Below are positions 1 to 8,951 of a DNA stretch of 53,289 bases, in pieces. Source of the stretch: an uncultured Ruminococcus sp. (GTDB lineage: Bacteria; Bacillota; Clostridia; Oscillospirales; Acutalibacteraceae); the NCBI GenBank assembly GCA_902792105.1, contig CADAYK010000012.1:1-53289 (forward strand). The letters are read 5' to 3'. A program made the translations under genes and the position numbers. Every line of letters begins with the position of its first letter. The stretch's first letter is position 1. The notes under the pieces are model-generated. The model ran no database searches. It saw only the letters and a list, made by a program, of their open reading frames with translations, and was not told the DNA's origin.

Positions 1-365
1 ATTACTTCCGAAAGCGCCTCTGTCATTATGCCTTGGTGCCACCAATTATATCCTAAGCAATACCCTATTCCGACTTCGCCGATATCCTCGCGCAAATTAA
101 CCGCTCCTATTGCTCCGACCGGTTCTCCAATGGATCTTAGAACGATTTTCCAATCATAAAAATCTTTGTTTTTCTGACTTTCCATAAGATATTTATGATA
201 AGTATCTTCAAGTTCTTTGGCTGAAGTATATGGTTTCCAATTTAAGAACTTTGTGACGCGTTCGTCGTTAGCCCAGTTATTGAACATAGGCTGAACATCG
301 GAATCTATAGTTTTTCTTAAAATAAGTCGTTTTGTTTCAAGAGTTTTTGTTCCTAAATGCTTCAT
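1..365 (-). CDS. GNAT family N-acetyltransferase (RimJ/RimL-like), C-terminus cut by window edge
   Basis: The reverse strand reads from an ATG at 363-365 for about 121 codons and is still open at the window edge. The start reads MKHLGTKTLETKRLILRK, the typical opening of ribosomal-protein-type acetyltransferases (T-x-R-L-x-L-R). Further on are the W-x-I/V strand with I-G-x-I and, close to the edge, a G-I-G-Y-x-L-G stretch followed by W-W-x-x-G, where acetyl-CoA binds in this family. An ACCTCC complement at 371-376 gives a good ribosome binding site. The family acetylates amino groups of proteins, antibiotics or small molecules; the substrate cannot be told from this fragment. It stands alone downstream of the gdhA terminator. 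Confidence 0.85.
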   Translation of the reverse strand, partial: MKHLGTKTLETKRLILRKTIDSDVQPMFNNWANDERVTKFLNWKPYTSAKELEDTYHKYLMESQKNKDFYDWKIVLRSIGEPVGAIGAVNLREDIGEVGIGYCLGYNWWHQGIMTEALSEV

Positions 366-422
366 TATATACCTCCTTTTTTATTTTTAAGATTATATCA
401 CTTTGTATTATAATTGTCAACA

Positions 423-465
423 CAAAAACAGCAGCCGGACTTTCACATCCGACTGCTGTTTTTTA
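423..465 (-). terminator. Intrinsic terminator of gdhA
   Basis: On the minus strand AACAGCAGTCGGA and TCCGGCTGCTGTT pair around an 8-base loop and are followed by a T-rich tract. It lies about 30 bases past the gdhA stop codon. Confidence 0.85.
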
Positions 466-494
466 TGGGAAAAGATATTAGGAAAACAAATTAA

Positions 495-1847
<1,353 letters not shown>

Positions 1848-1891
1848 TTATATAAAACTATAAACAATAATTAGTGTTGATTAGTAACTAT

Positions 1892-2175
1892 TTGCAAGGC
1901 TGCAAACTGTTTCTTTCAACAACGTTACTATAATACTATACTTTTATTGAATTTGCAAGTATTTTTGCAAGTTTTTTTAAAAAAAATTCAAAAGATTTTC
2001 TTGCATGAGGTGAAAAACGGCTGTTTTGCAGGATTTTACCCGAATAAAGCGCTTATTTTTTGAAATTTCCTGCATTTTTATCTTGCAAAAATTCAAGTTT
2101 CCACATTCAAAAACCGTTTTGTATAATTCGGTTTTAAGTTATTAACAATAATGTCAACATAAAAATTAGTTGCAA
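1892..2175. promoter_or_regulatory. Cluster of palindromic TTGCAA motifs in the 420-bp gdhA/XRE intergenic region
   Basis: The intergenic stretch 1827-2246 has no gene. It is very AT-rich and holds five exact copies of the palindrome TTGCAA at 1892, 1953, 1965, 2083 and 2170, plus near-copies at 2001 and 2026. Two of the five coincide with likely -35 boxes (gdhA and the XRE gene). An imperfect AAAACCG/CGGTTTT inverted repeat lies at 2110-2135. The density suggests a regulator binding site, but the factor is unknown. Confidence 0.35.
1930..1958 (-). promoter_or_regulatory. Sigma-70-type promoter of gdhA
   Basis: On the minus strand the -35 is TTGCAA (1953-1958), the spacer is 17 bases and the -10 is TATTAT (1930-1935). 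The start codon is about 100 bases downstream, leaving a leader of roughly 95 nt. Confidence 0.6.
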
Positions 2176-2199
2176 ACAGACATATCAACATGTTATAAT
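2170..2199 (+). promoter_or_regulatory. Promoter of the small XRE gene
   Basis: TTGCAA (2170-2175), an 18-base spacer and a perfect TATAAT (2194-2199) precede the XRE gene by about 48 bases. Confidence 0.65.
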
Positions 2200-2207
2200 A
2201 ATGTTGA
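2185..2207. promoter_or_regulatory. Operator-like inverted repeat over the -10 box
   Basis: TCAACAT (2185-2191) and ATGTTGA (2201-2207) form a perfect 7-bp inverted repeat around the TATAAT. A further half site, TCAACAT, occurs upstream at about 2154-2160. This placement suits autorepression by the downstream XRE protein; the link is an inference. Confidence 0.45.
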
Positions 2208-2246
2208 AAGGTAAATTATACAGATTGTAATATAAGGAGATTCGGC

Positions 2247-2462
2247 ATGGATTATTATAAAAGACTAAAAAAGCTGAGAATTGAAAACGGATTTACCCAG
2301 GAGCAAATTGCCTTTATACTTCACACAAGGCAGGAACAGTACAGCAAGTATGAAAGCGGAAAGCGGGAGCTTCCGATCAAGCATTTGATCGCGCTGTGTT
2401 GTTTGTACCGGGTTTCCGCAGATTATGTTTTGGGTATAGAAAATTTTGTTAAGAGCGAATAA
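2247..2462 (+). CDS. Small XRE-family DNA-binding protein
   Basis: A 71-residue protein that is almost only a helix-turn-helix domain: L-R-x-E-N-G-F-T-Q-E-Q-I-A at the first helices, then Q-x-x-Y-S-K-Y-E-S-G-K-R-E-L-P for the recognition helix and wing, and S-A-D-Y-V-L-G-I at the end. This is the Cro/CI single-domain class, which acts as a dimeric repressor or repressor/activator. AAGGAG lies just upstream of the ATG. It is monocistronic with a palindrome on its own promoter, so autoregulation is likely. No neighbouring toxin or phage gene is seen, so the target regulon is unknown. Confidence 0.85.
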   Translation: MDYYKRLKKLRIENGFTQEQIAFILHTRQEQYSKYESGKRELPIKHLIALCCLYRVSADYVLGIENFVKSE

Positions 2463-2480
2463 CCTATTCCCTATTTTGGT

Positions 2481-2507
2481 AAAACAAAAAAGCACGCCGA
2501 AGCGTGC
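2481..2507 (-). terminator. Terminator of the ProX-type gene (works both ways)
   Basis: GCACGC and GCGTGC close a four-base loop. Read on the minus strand the loop is TTCG and the hairpin is followed by TTTTTTG, a strong terminator for the minus gene. It also ends the convergent XRE transcript less strongly. Confidence 0.85.
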
Positions 2508-2526
2508 CTTTCATCCATGTAATGTT

Positions 2527-3069
2527 TTATTCTCCGATAAGCTTTACTGTAGTGTAAGCATGATCGACCGAAGGAAGAAATCCTTTTATCAAATCTTCTG
2601 TTCTTATTTTAATGCTTGAAGTATTAACACACGGATGGCAGCCGATGTATTCGTCCTTCAAAATATCTTCATCAATCAGCAGTCTTACAGTGTTGTCCTT
2701 ATCGTTAATCAGTCCCATAACGCTTACGGCGCCGGGCTTGACGTCAAGGTATTCAAGCATTTTGTCAGGTGAAGCAAAAGAAAGCCTTGCCGAGTTTATC
2801 TGCGATGAAAGCTCCTTGGTCTTAAATGGTTTGTCTCCGGGCATTAGCAGCAGGTAAAAAACGGTCTTTTGGCGGTTGCAAAGAAAAAGATTCTTGCATA
2901 TTTTAGCTTCGAGAATCTCGTCGATCGCTTTGCATACTTCCATGTTTTCCGCTGCATCGTGGTCTGTTATGTAATACTTGATCCCGAGATCATCAAGGAA
3001 ATCATATACTCTTAACTCACGGTCTTCCCTGTTTTCCGTATTTTCGGGGCGGCCTTCAAATAATTCCAT
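2527..3069 (-). CDS. Prolyl-tRNA deacylase, ProX/YbaK family
   Basis: A 180-residue protein of the YbaK/aminoacyl-tRNA-editing fold, which hydrolyses mischarged Ala-tRNA(Pro) in trans. Seen in sequence: D-H-D-A-A-E near residue 37, C-K-N-L-F-L-C-N followed by F-Y-L-L-L-M-P-G-D-K (the conserved lysine of the family sits in or near this block), L-S-F-A-S-P-D-K-M-L-E-Y-L, P-G-A-V-S-V-M-G-L-I, and a C-terminal F-L-P-S-V-D-H. This arrangement is that of ProX (also called PrdX) rather than the shorter YbaK proper. It is a single gene with its own terminator; the catalytic assignment is by family. Confidence 0.88.
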   Translation of the reverse strand: MELFEGRPENTENREDRELRVYDFLDDLGIKYYITDHDAAENMEVCKAIDEILEAKICKNLFLCNRQKTVFYLLLMPGDKPFKTKELSSQINSARLSFASPDKMLEYLDVKPGAVSVMGLINDKDNTVRLLIDEDILKDEYIGCHPCVNTSSIKIRTEDLIKGFLPSVDHAYTTVKLIGE

Positions 3070-3152
3070 ATCTGTTCAACTCCAAATCTGATTTCTTTTT
3101 TCCATAAATTATATACCTGTTTCACAAATTTTTCAACCTCAAAAATTATCTG

Positions 3153-3181
3153 TGGACAATCTTAAATTGTTGTATTATACT
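3153..3181 (+). promoter_or_regulatory. Promoter of the BMP-fusion/phosphoesterase unit
   Basis: TGGACA (3153-3158), 17 bases, TATACT (3176-3181), followed 37 bases later by the start codon with a GGAGG site at about 3206. Confidence 0.6.
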
Positions 3182-3217
3182 TAATTATAAGGTATTTGTC
3201 TATTCGGAGGATTAAAT

Positions 3218-5230
3218 ATGGCTGAGTTATATTATAAAGACGCATTAAAGCAAGGTCAAAAAGAAATAAAATCACGTAAATCCAGAGGAGAAGATACAAG
3301 CTTGCCTGTACTTGAGGACATTGTTTCTACAAAAGCTTTTGTTTCGGGTGTCGATTTGGGTTTGGTTCAGATACCTGCGGAGCTTATTATAGGCACAAAA
3401 ACCAAAAGCAGAGTTAACGCTTTCGCACCGAATTTTATGCCTATCTTGGATGAAGGAACCGAATTTGCAGACAAGTGGGAACGGCTTTGTCAGGCTCATG
3501 TAAACGAAGGTATTCGTGAACCGATCAAAGCATATGAGTACTTAAACAGATTTTATGTTGAAGAAGGCAACAAGCGCGTAAGTGTTCTTAAGTTCTTTGA
3601 CGCTGTTACCATTGTAGGCAACGTAACTCGTATCATGCCGGAAAAAGGCACCGTAAGCGATGAAAAAATCGAGATTTATGACGAGTTTACCGAGTTTTAT
3701 AAATACAGTAAAATCAACTTCATTGAATTCAGCAAAAAAGGCAGCTTTCCCGAGCTTTTAAAGTACCTCGGAAAAGGTGCTCACGACGAGTGGTCTGATG
3801 ACGAAAGAAACGAGTTTTCCGGAGTATATTATTACTTTAAGAAAGCTTATCTTTCAAACGGCGGCGCCAAGCTTCAATCTACCGTAGGCGACGCAATGTT
3901 AAGTTATATAAAGGTTTACGGTTATGAAGAGCTGAAAAAAACCCAAACCGATGACATTAAAAAGAACCTGAGCAGAATGTGGGAGGAAGTTGCCCTTCAA
4001 GAGGATGAAGAACCCATAGAGCTCAAGCTTGAACCGCCGGAAGAAAAAAAGCCGGGAGTTCTTTCAAGGGTGCTGTCCCCTCCCACTCCTGCTGTATTGA
4101 AGGTAGCCTTTCTTTACGACGGAACGCCCGAGCGTTCGGGATGGGTTCACGGTCACGAGGAAGGAAGACTTCACGTTCAAAAGGTTTTTGATGATAAAAT
4201 CGAAACAAAAGCATTTCCTAACGCTATGCAGGATGACAACCCTTTGTCTGTAATAGAACAGGCAATCGACGAAGGCTATACCATGATTTTTACAACCTCG
4301 CCGAGGTTTACTCAAGCAAGCTTGAGAGCGGCTGTCGAGAATCCCGATATTGTTATAATGAACTGCTCGTTAAATAAATCACACAGATACATCCGTACCT
4401 ATTACACAAGAATGTATGAGGCAAAGTTTATCCTCGGCGCTCTTGCGGGTTCGCTGTCCTCAAGCGGAGAACTCGGATATGTTTGCGATTATCCCATTTA
4501 CGGACAAATAGCCGGAATCAACGCTTTTGCTCTCGGCGCCCAAATGACGAATCCAAGGTCTGTAGTTTATCTTGAGTGGTCAGCTACAAAAGGAGCTAAA
4601 GAAGCCACAAGATCGTTGCTTGAACGAGATATTCATTTAATCAGTACCCAGGATACCGCTAAATTTTTGGAAGATACACGCGAAAGCTTCGGGCTTTCAT
4701 ATATAAGTGGTGACGCGAGAATGCTGCTTGCTAATCCCGTCTGGAAATGGGATGTTTATTATGAGGAAATACTGCGCAGAGTATTTAACAAGACTATGCA
4801 GACCGAATACGAAAAAAGCAATAAAGCACTTAACTATTATTGGGGTATGTCGGCAGGAGTAGTCGATATTGAGTATTCGCCTGAGCTTGGTCTTGCCTCA
4901 AGGCGTTTGGCTGACTTTTTAAAGGAAAGTATAATCAATAATATATGTATGCCTTTTCTGTCTCCCGTCTATACTCAAAACGGCGAACTGATCGGTGAAG
5001 ATGAAAAGTCACTTAGTCTTGAGCAGATTATCAATATGGATTATCTGGTTAATAACGTTGTCGGCACCCTGCCTAAATACGAGGAGCTCTCTCCCATGGG
5101 CAAAGCCACAGTAGATACTGCCGGAGTTGAAAAAGCTCAGGAAAAAGAAAGTAAGAAAACAGAAGCTGACGCGGACGAATCGCAAAAATCAAGCTCCGCA
5201 AATGAAAACGGGGAAAATCCGGGAGAATAA
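3218..5230 (+). CDS. Cytoplasmic ParB-like domain fused to a BMP-family (PnrA-like) ligand-binding domain
   Basis: A 670-residue protein with no signal peptide, lipobox or membrane segment. Residues about 35-190 look like a ParB/sulfiredoxin-type domain (I-x-G-T-K-T-K-S-R near 58, then a block ending E-E-G-N-K-R-V-S-V-L-K near 125, the place of the D-G-H-R-R motif in ParB). After a charged linker with K-P-G-V-L-S-R-V-L, residues about 290-540 match the Bmp/Med domain (PF02608) that binds nucleosides in lipoprotein transporter subunits: V-A-F-L-Y-D-G-T, I-F-T-T-S-P-R, Y-E-A-K-F-I-L-G-A-L-A-G. The last 35 residues are a Lys/Glu/Ser-rich tail. Because it lacks export signals, a cytoplasmic nucleoside sensor is more likely than a transporter subunit; this is inference. 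The phosphoesterase gene follows after one base. Confidence 0.8.
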   Translation: MAELYYKDALKQGQKEIKSRKSRGEDTSLPVLEDIVSTKAFVSGVDLGLVQIPAELIIGTKTKSRVNAFAPNFMPILDEGTEFADKWERLCQAHVNEGIREPIKAYEYLNRFYVEEGNKRVSVLKFFDAVTIVGNVTRIMPEKGTVSDEKIEIYDEFTEFYKYSKINFIEFSKKGSFPELLKYLGKGAHDEWSDDERNEFSGVYYYFKKAYLSNGGAKLQSTVGDAMLSYIKVYGYEELKKTQTDDIKKNLSRMWEEVALQEDEEPIELKLEPPEEKKPGVLSRVLSPPTPAVLKVAFLYDGTPERSGWVHGHEEGRLHVQKVFDDKIETKAFPNAMQDDNPLSVIEQAIDEGYTMIFTTSPRFTQASLRAAVENPDIVIMNCSLNKSHRYIRTYYTRMYEAKFILGALAGSLSSSGELGYVCDYPIYGQIAGINAFALGAQMTNPRSVVYLEWSATKGAKEATRSLLERDIHLISTQDTAKFLEDTRESFGLSYISGDARMLLANPVWKWDVYYEEILRRVFNKTMQTEYEKSNKALNYYWGMSAGVVDIEYSPELGLASRRLADFLKESIINNICMPFLSPVYTQNGELIGEDEKSLSLEQIINMDYLVNNVVGTLPKYEELSPMGKATVDTAGVEKAQEKESKKTEADADESQKSSSANENGENPGE

Positions 5231-5231
5231 A

Positions 5232-5825
5232 ATGAAAATATTGGCAGTTTCAGATATTGAATCCAAATATTTTTACGATTATTTTTCACCTGAAAAGCTT
5301 AACGGCTTTGATTTGATAATCGGATGCGGCGACTTAGAGGTTGCATATCTTGAATTTCTTGTAACAATGGCAAAATGTCCGCTTGTTTTTGTTCACGGAA
5401 ACCATGACGACCATTTTAAACGTGAACCCGAGGGCTGTGTGTGCATTGACGACGACATTTTTGAATATAAAGGTGTCCGGATAATGGGACTTGGCGGTTG
5501 TTTCAGGTATCGTGACGGAAAATATATGTATACCGAACGGCAGATGAAAAGAAGGATAAGGAAGCTAAAATTTAAGCTTTTTCGCAAAAAAGGTATTGAC
5601 GTGTTGGTTACCCATGCTCCGGCAAGACATCTTAATGATTTTGATACCGTTACGCACCGCGGATTTGAGTGCTTCAATTCCGTAATTGACAAATATGAGC
5701 CTAAGTTATTTGTACACGGTCATATCCACAGGAATTACAGTCATGGAATTCCTCAAAAAATGCAGCATAATAACACACTTGTCGTTAATGCTTCCGAGCA
5801 TTGCGTTATTGATTTAGACATTTAA
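5232..5825 (+). CDS. Calcineurin-like metallophosphoesterase
   Basis: A 197-residue protein starting MKILAVSDIESKYFYDY. It shows the metallophosphoesterase ligands in order: D (A-V-S-D-I-E, with Glu where His is usual), G-C-G-D-L near residue 40, V-H-G-N-H-D-D near 62, T-H-A-P-A near 128, and H-G-H-I-H near 160. The frame is open further upstream, but this ATG comes right after the stop of the preceding gene with GGGAG in the end of that gene, so translational coupling is likely. The family cleaves phosphoesters (nucleotides, nucleic acids or proteins); the substrate is unknown. D-x-E in motif I instead of D-x-H is a small oddity. Confidence 0.88.
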   Translation: MKILAVSDIESKYFYDYFSPEKLNGFDLIIGCGDLEVAYLEFLVTMAKCPLVFVHGNHDDHFKREPEGCVCIDDDIFEYKGVRIMGLGGCFRYRDGKYMYTERQMKRRIRKLKFKLFRKKGIDVLVTHAPARHLNDFDTVTHRGFECFNSVIDKYEPKLFVHGHIHRNYSHGIPQKMQHNNTLVVNASEHCVIDLDI

Positions 5826-5854
5826 TACTTTTATATGTAATTAGAAACCAAAAA

Positions 5855-5885
5855 TCAGGCTGACTCTGTAATTGAGTCAGCCTGA
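5855..5885. terminator. Bidirectional terminator between phosphoesterase and queF
   Basis: TCAGGCTGACTC and GAGTCAGCCTGA form a perfect 12-bp stem with a 7-base loop, flanked by A-rich and T-rich runs, between two convergent genes. Confidence 0.88.
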
Positions 5886-5889
5886 AAAT

Positions 5890-6387
5890 TTATCTGTTGT
5901 TTATTGTTTCCGGATACATATCGTGATTGGCAAGTCTGTTCCACGCAAGCTCTTCCCACTTTGTTCCGGGTTTTCCGTAATTGCAGTAAGGGTCAATTGA
6001 TATTCCGCCGCGGGGCATAAACTTTCCCCACACCTCAATATACTTCGGATCCATCAGTTTAATTAAGTCTTTCATGATTATGTTGACGCAATCCTCGTGA
6101 AAATCCCCGTGATTTCTAAAGCTGAAAAGATATAGTTTTAAAGATTTGCTTTCGACCATTATCTTATCGGGAATGTATGAAATATAAATTGCGGCAAAGT
6201 CAGGCTGTCCTGTAATGGGACACAGCGAAGTGAACTCGGGACAGTTAAACTTTACAAAGTAATCATTTTCCTTATGCTTATTCGGGAATGTTTCAAGAAC
6301 TTCGGGTGAATAGTCCGTGCTGTATTTTGTATGCTGATTGCCGAGAAGCGAAATGCTTCCCTTTTCATTTTCCGTTCTTCCGCTCAT
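5890..6387 (-). CDS. queF: NADPH-dependent 7-cyano-7-deazaguanine reductase
   Basis: A 165-residue type I QueF, which reduces the nitrile of preQ0 to the aminomethyl of preQ1 with NADPH. The family hallmarks are present: [14 protein letters not shown] (catalytic Cys near residue 57) and [21 protein letters not shown] (E-S-K-S-L plus NADPH-binding stretch). The start M-S-G-R-T-E-N lies two bases past the queC stop, so it is translationally coupled. Last gene of the que operon, ended by the shared hairpin at 5855-5885. Confidence 0.96.
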   Translation of the reverse strand: MSGRTENEKGSISLLGNQHTKYSTDYSPEVLETFPNKHKENDYFVKFNCPEFTSLCPITGQPDFAAIYISYIPDKIMVESKSLKLYLFSFRNHGDFHEDCVNIIMKDLIKLMDPKYIEVWGKFMPRGGISIDPYCNYGKPGTKWEELAWNRLANHDMYPETINNR

Positions 6388-6389
6388 AA

Positions 6390-7076
6390 TTATTCTCCGT
6401 TCATAACAGGGTCTTTTAAGCCGTTCGCGGCAAATGCCGCTATTCTGTCGCGGCAGGTTCCGCACACTCCGCACGGCTTTTCTCCGCCTTCATAGCAACT
6501 CCATGTCAGCTCATACGGCACCCCGAGTTCAGTACCTGTCTTTATTACATCAGCTTTAGTCATTCCGACAAACGGAGCCAAAACTTTTAGCTGTTTTCCG
6601 CTTCCGATATATACAGCGCTGTTTATAGCGTCGTTAAACTCACGGCTGCAATCGGGATAAGCATTGCCTGCGGCGTCATCGCTGTGTGCACCGTAATAAA
6701 TTTCGCTGCAGCCGTTTGAAAGCGCAATGCTTGCCGCGGTTGACAAAAACAAACCGTTTCTAAACGGAACATAGGTTGAAACAGGTGCTCCTCCGGTTTG
6801 TTTTAACTGTTCGGAATAGCTTTCCTTGGGTATATCATCCGAAGAACCGGAAAGAAGCGAACAGTTGCTGCCCTCAAATATTTTAGCCAAATCAAGCTCT
6901 TTATGAACCACCCGGTAATACCGGGCTATTTTTTTTGCGGCTTCAAGTTCTTTGTTATGCTTTTGACCGTAGCTTACCGAAAGAGCGATCACATTGTGGC
7001 TGCCGTATTTTTTTACGGCGATTGCAAGGCAGGTAGTGCTGTCGATGCCGCCGCTGAATAATACAAGTGCTTTCAT
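6390..7076 (-). CDS. queC: 7-cyano-7-deazaguanine (preQ0) synthase
   Basis: A 228-residue protein of the PP-loop ATPase family that converts 7-carboxy-7-deazaguanine and ammonia to preQ0 with ATP. Seen: the PP-loop S-G-G-I-D-S-T-T near residue 8, Y-V-P-F-R-N-G-L-F near 100, G-A-H-S-D-D near 126, and the C-terminal zinc cysteines [15 protein letters not shown] near 193. It ends two bases before queF and starts one base after folE. Confidence 0.97.
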   Translation of the reverse strand: MKALVLFSGGIDSTTCLAIAVKKYGSHNVIALSVSYGQKHNKELEAAKKIARYYRVVHKELDLAKIFEGSNCSLLSGSSDDIPKESYSEQLKQTGGAPVSTYVPFRNGLFLSTAASIALSNGCSEIYYGAHSDDAAGNAYPDCSREFNDAINSAVYIGSGKQLKVLAPFVGMTKADVIKTGTELGVPYELTWSCYEGGEKPCGVCGTCRDRIAAFAANGLKDPVMNGE

Positions 7077-7077
7077 A

Positions 7078-7662
7078 TCAGCCGGTCACCTTCATATCTT
7101 CAAATTTTACCAAATCGCGGAGCTCTGAGTTGTTTTTAAACTCTCCGAAAAATGTTGTTGTTACGGTTTTTGAAGAAGCATTGCGGATCCCTCTTGCTGT
7201 CATACAGCTGTGACATCCGCTGATGGCAACACCAACGTCAGGCGTTTCGGCAGCTTCCGATATAATTTCGGCAATATCCTGGCAGAGGCGTTCCTGAAGC
7301 TGCAAGCGTTTTGCCGCCATGTCGCAAATTCGCGCGATCTTGCTCAGACCAAGCACCTTTCCGTGAGGAATGTAGGCGACATTAACTGTCATGTCATACA
7401 TTAAGGCAAGGTGATGCTCGCAGTAACTAAAAACTGTAATATCCTTCATAACAACCGCGTTATCTGAACCCGGATATTCGTTTGTAAAGGTTTTACCGAA
7501 CATTTTTGCAATATCTTGATTGCTGTAGGCGGTTCCCTCGAGCACCTCTTCAAGCATCTTTGCTACACGGCGCGGTGTTTCGCGCAGACCTTCCCTGTTA
7601 GGATCCTCACCTATTGCCTCTAATATTCCAAGAACATGGCGTTCAATAGCCTTTGTATCCAT
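7078..7662 (-). CDS. folE: GTP cyclohydrolase I
   Basis: A 194-residue type I enzyme that opens GTP to 7,8-dihydroneopterin triphosphate, the entry step for both queuosine and folate. Zinc and catalytic residues are visible: S-Y-C-E-H-H-L-A near residue 75 and G-C-H-S-C-M-T-A-R-G-I near 147; E-G-L-R-E-T-P-R-R-V-A-K-M is the usual N-terminal block. Its place between queE and queC shows it serves the deazapurine pathway here. Confidence 0.96.
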   Translation of the reverse strand: MDTKAIERHVLGILEAIGEDPNREGLRETPRRVAKMLEEVLEGTAYSNQDIAKMFGKTFTNEYPGSDNAVVMKDITVFSYCEHHLALMYDMTVNVAYIPHGKVLGLSKIARICDMAAKRLQLQERLCQDIAEIISEAAETPDVGVAISGCHSCMTARGIRNASSKTVTTTFFGEFKNNSELRDLVKFEDMKVTG

Positions 7663-7665
7663 ATT

Positions 7666-8325
7666 CTAAACTCCTTTTCTGTTCGGCTCCCAAATAAACT
7701 TGTGCATCTGAAGCTGGAGCCTTACATGATTTAGATTATTATCGACCATAAAATCTACAATTTCAGAGGGTTCGATTTTACCGAAAACCGGACTGAAATA
7801 CACATGGCATTTTGTCAACAGCGAATACCTTTTGATTATCTCAAGGGCGTTTTCAAGATCGGACAGACTGCCTGCTACAAACTTTACGGTATCGCTCGGT
7901 TCAAGCAAGGAGAAGTTATCTTTTTGCATAAAACGTTCCATATTGCTTGACTCAAGCTTATAGTCCATTGTGAATACCGGACGGTTTTCCATGGCGGCAT
8001 ACTCGTCCAAAGCAACGCTGCCGTTTGTTTCAATTTCAACACGGTTTCCCTGCAACGTTAAAAGCTCAATAAGCTCTGATATATCTCTCTGCAGTAAGGG
8101 TTCGCCGCCTGTCAGGGTAACATTGCATACATTTTTATCTTTTACCCATTTGGCAAGGCTTTCGGGAGTTTGAAAGTCGCAGACGGTATGATTAGTGTTT
8201 GCCCATTTTGTATCGCAGTAAGAACAACTCAAATTGCAGCCTTTGAACCTGATAAATGCAGCAAGCTCGCCTGCATGAGCGCCCTCTCCGTTTATACTAA
8301 TGAATTTTTCAACAACAGGAAGCAT
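7666..8325 (-). CDS. queE: 7-carboxy-7-deazaguanine synthase, radical SAM
   Basis: A 219-residue protein starting M-L-P-V-V-E-K-F. It has the shortened radical-SAM cluster site C-N-L-S-C-S-Y-C (C-x3-C-x2-C), G-E-G near the N-terminus (S-I-N-G-E-G-A), and T-L-T-G-G-E-P-L-L for SAM binding. QueE rearranges 6-carboxy-tetrahydropterin to 7-carboxy-7-deazaguanine. The chosen ATG has an AAGGAGGA site; a longer open frame upstream lacks one. It overlaps the end of queD by 17 bases. Confidence 0.95.
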   Translation of the reverse strand: MLPVVEKFISINGEGAHAGELAAFIRFKGCNLSCSYCDTKWANTNHTVCDFQTPESLAKWVKDKNVCNVTLTGGEPLLQRDISELIELLTLQGNRVEIETNGSVALDEYAAMENRPVFTMDYKLESSNMERFMQKDNFSLLEPSDTVKFVAGSLSDLENALEIIKRYSLLTKCHVYFSPVFGKIEPSEIVDFMVDNNLNHVRLQLQMHKFIWEPNRKGV

Positions 8326-8746
8326 TGTTTTCCTCCTTATAGGACGCCAAATTGTTTGGAGTTTCATACACGGTTACACAGCTTACCGGAAAACGGGTTT
8401 TTAAACAATTAAAAAAGTAATAAGCGAAGTTTTCGGCGGTCGGTCTGAACTGAAGCTCAATGATTTTAAATTGTTCTTCTTTTAAAGCACTTAATGTATT
8501 TTCTTTTAAAGAATTTTTTTCAATGATCAGGCAGTGGTCAAATTCATCAGCCAAGGCTTTTACGGCTTTTTTTATGTCGCTGAAATCAATAAGCATACCG
8601 CGTTTTTCTCCCTGCCGCTGCAGGCTTTCACCGCTGATTTCAACTTCAATTTTCCATCGGTGGCCGTGGATGTTTGAACATTTTCCGCTGTAGTCTTTCA
8701 AAAAATGAGCACTGTCAAAAGCTGCGGAGGTTTTTAAGCTGTACAT
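8309..8746 (-). CDS. queD: 6-carboxy-5,6,7,8-tetrahydropterin synthase
   Basis: A 145-residue protein of the PTPS/QueD family. Seen: F-D-S-A-H-F-L near residue 10 (first zinc His), then G-K-C-S-N-I-H-G-H with the catalytic Cys and two more zinc His, F-D-H-C-L, and P-T-A-E-N-F-A. It turns dihydroneopterin triphosphate into carboxy-tetrahydropterin. The start M-Y-S-L-K-T is chosen for its GAGGTGA site; the frame extends upstream without any. First gene of queD-queE-folE-queC-queF. Confidence 0.95.
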   Translation of the reverse strand: MYSLKTSAAFDSAHFLKDYSGKCSNIHGHRWKIEVEISGESLQRQGEKRGMLIDFSDIKKAVKALADEFDHCLIIEKNSLKENTLSALKEEQFKIIELQFRPTAENFAYYFFNCLKTRFPVSCVTVYETPNNLASYKEENNASCC

Positions 8747-8762
8747 TATTTTCACCTCAAAA

Positions 8763-8787
8763 ATGCGCCTGCCAAAAGCAGACGCAT
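8763..8787 (-). terminator. Leader hairpin upstream of queD (possible riboswitch expression platform)
   Basis: On the minus strand ATGCGTCTGC pairs with GCAGGCGCAT (one G-T pair) over a 5-base loop, followed by TTTT and then the GAGGTG ribosome binding site of queD. The 5' arm includes GGATGC, which could instead pair with GCATCC at plus 8862-8867 in the putative aptamer tail, giving two exclusive folds. Confidence 0.55.
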
Positions 8788-8867
8788 CCTTGTATGTTAT
8801 GATTATATCGGAACAAATATAATAAAATATGACACAACAAATAAAAGTGTATAATACACACGGATGC

Positions 8868-8910
8868 CCTGGTATTTGTTTTTCGACAGGATGGCGCAAA
8901 CGAACTGTCG
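8868..8910 (-). ncRNA. Candidate preQ1 riboswitch aptamer in the que leader
   Basis: In the transcript, CGACAG and CTGTCG (plus 8905-8910 and 8884-8889) form a stem with a 15-nt loop starting TTCG and holding GCGCC, followed at once by the A-rich tail AAAAACAAATACCAGG. Stem, U/C-rich loop and A-rich 3' tail is the layout of the small preQ1-I class. I compared it only with remembered examples, so class and identity are unproven. Position (leader of a preQ1 operon) supports it. Confidence 0.42.
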
Positions 8911-8951
8911 TTACAATAAAAACATTGTAAAAAAATTTTCAGTTACACTCT

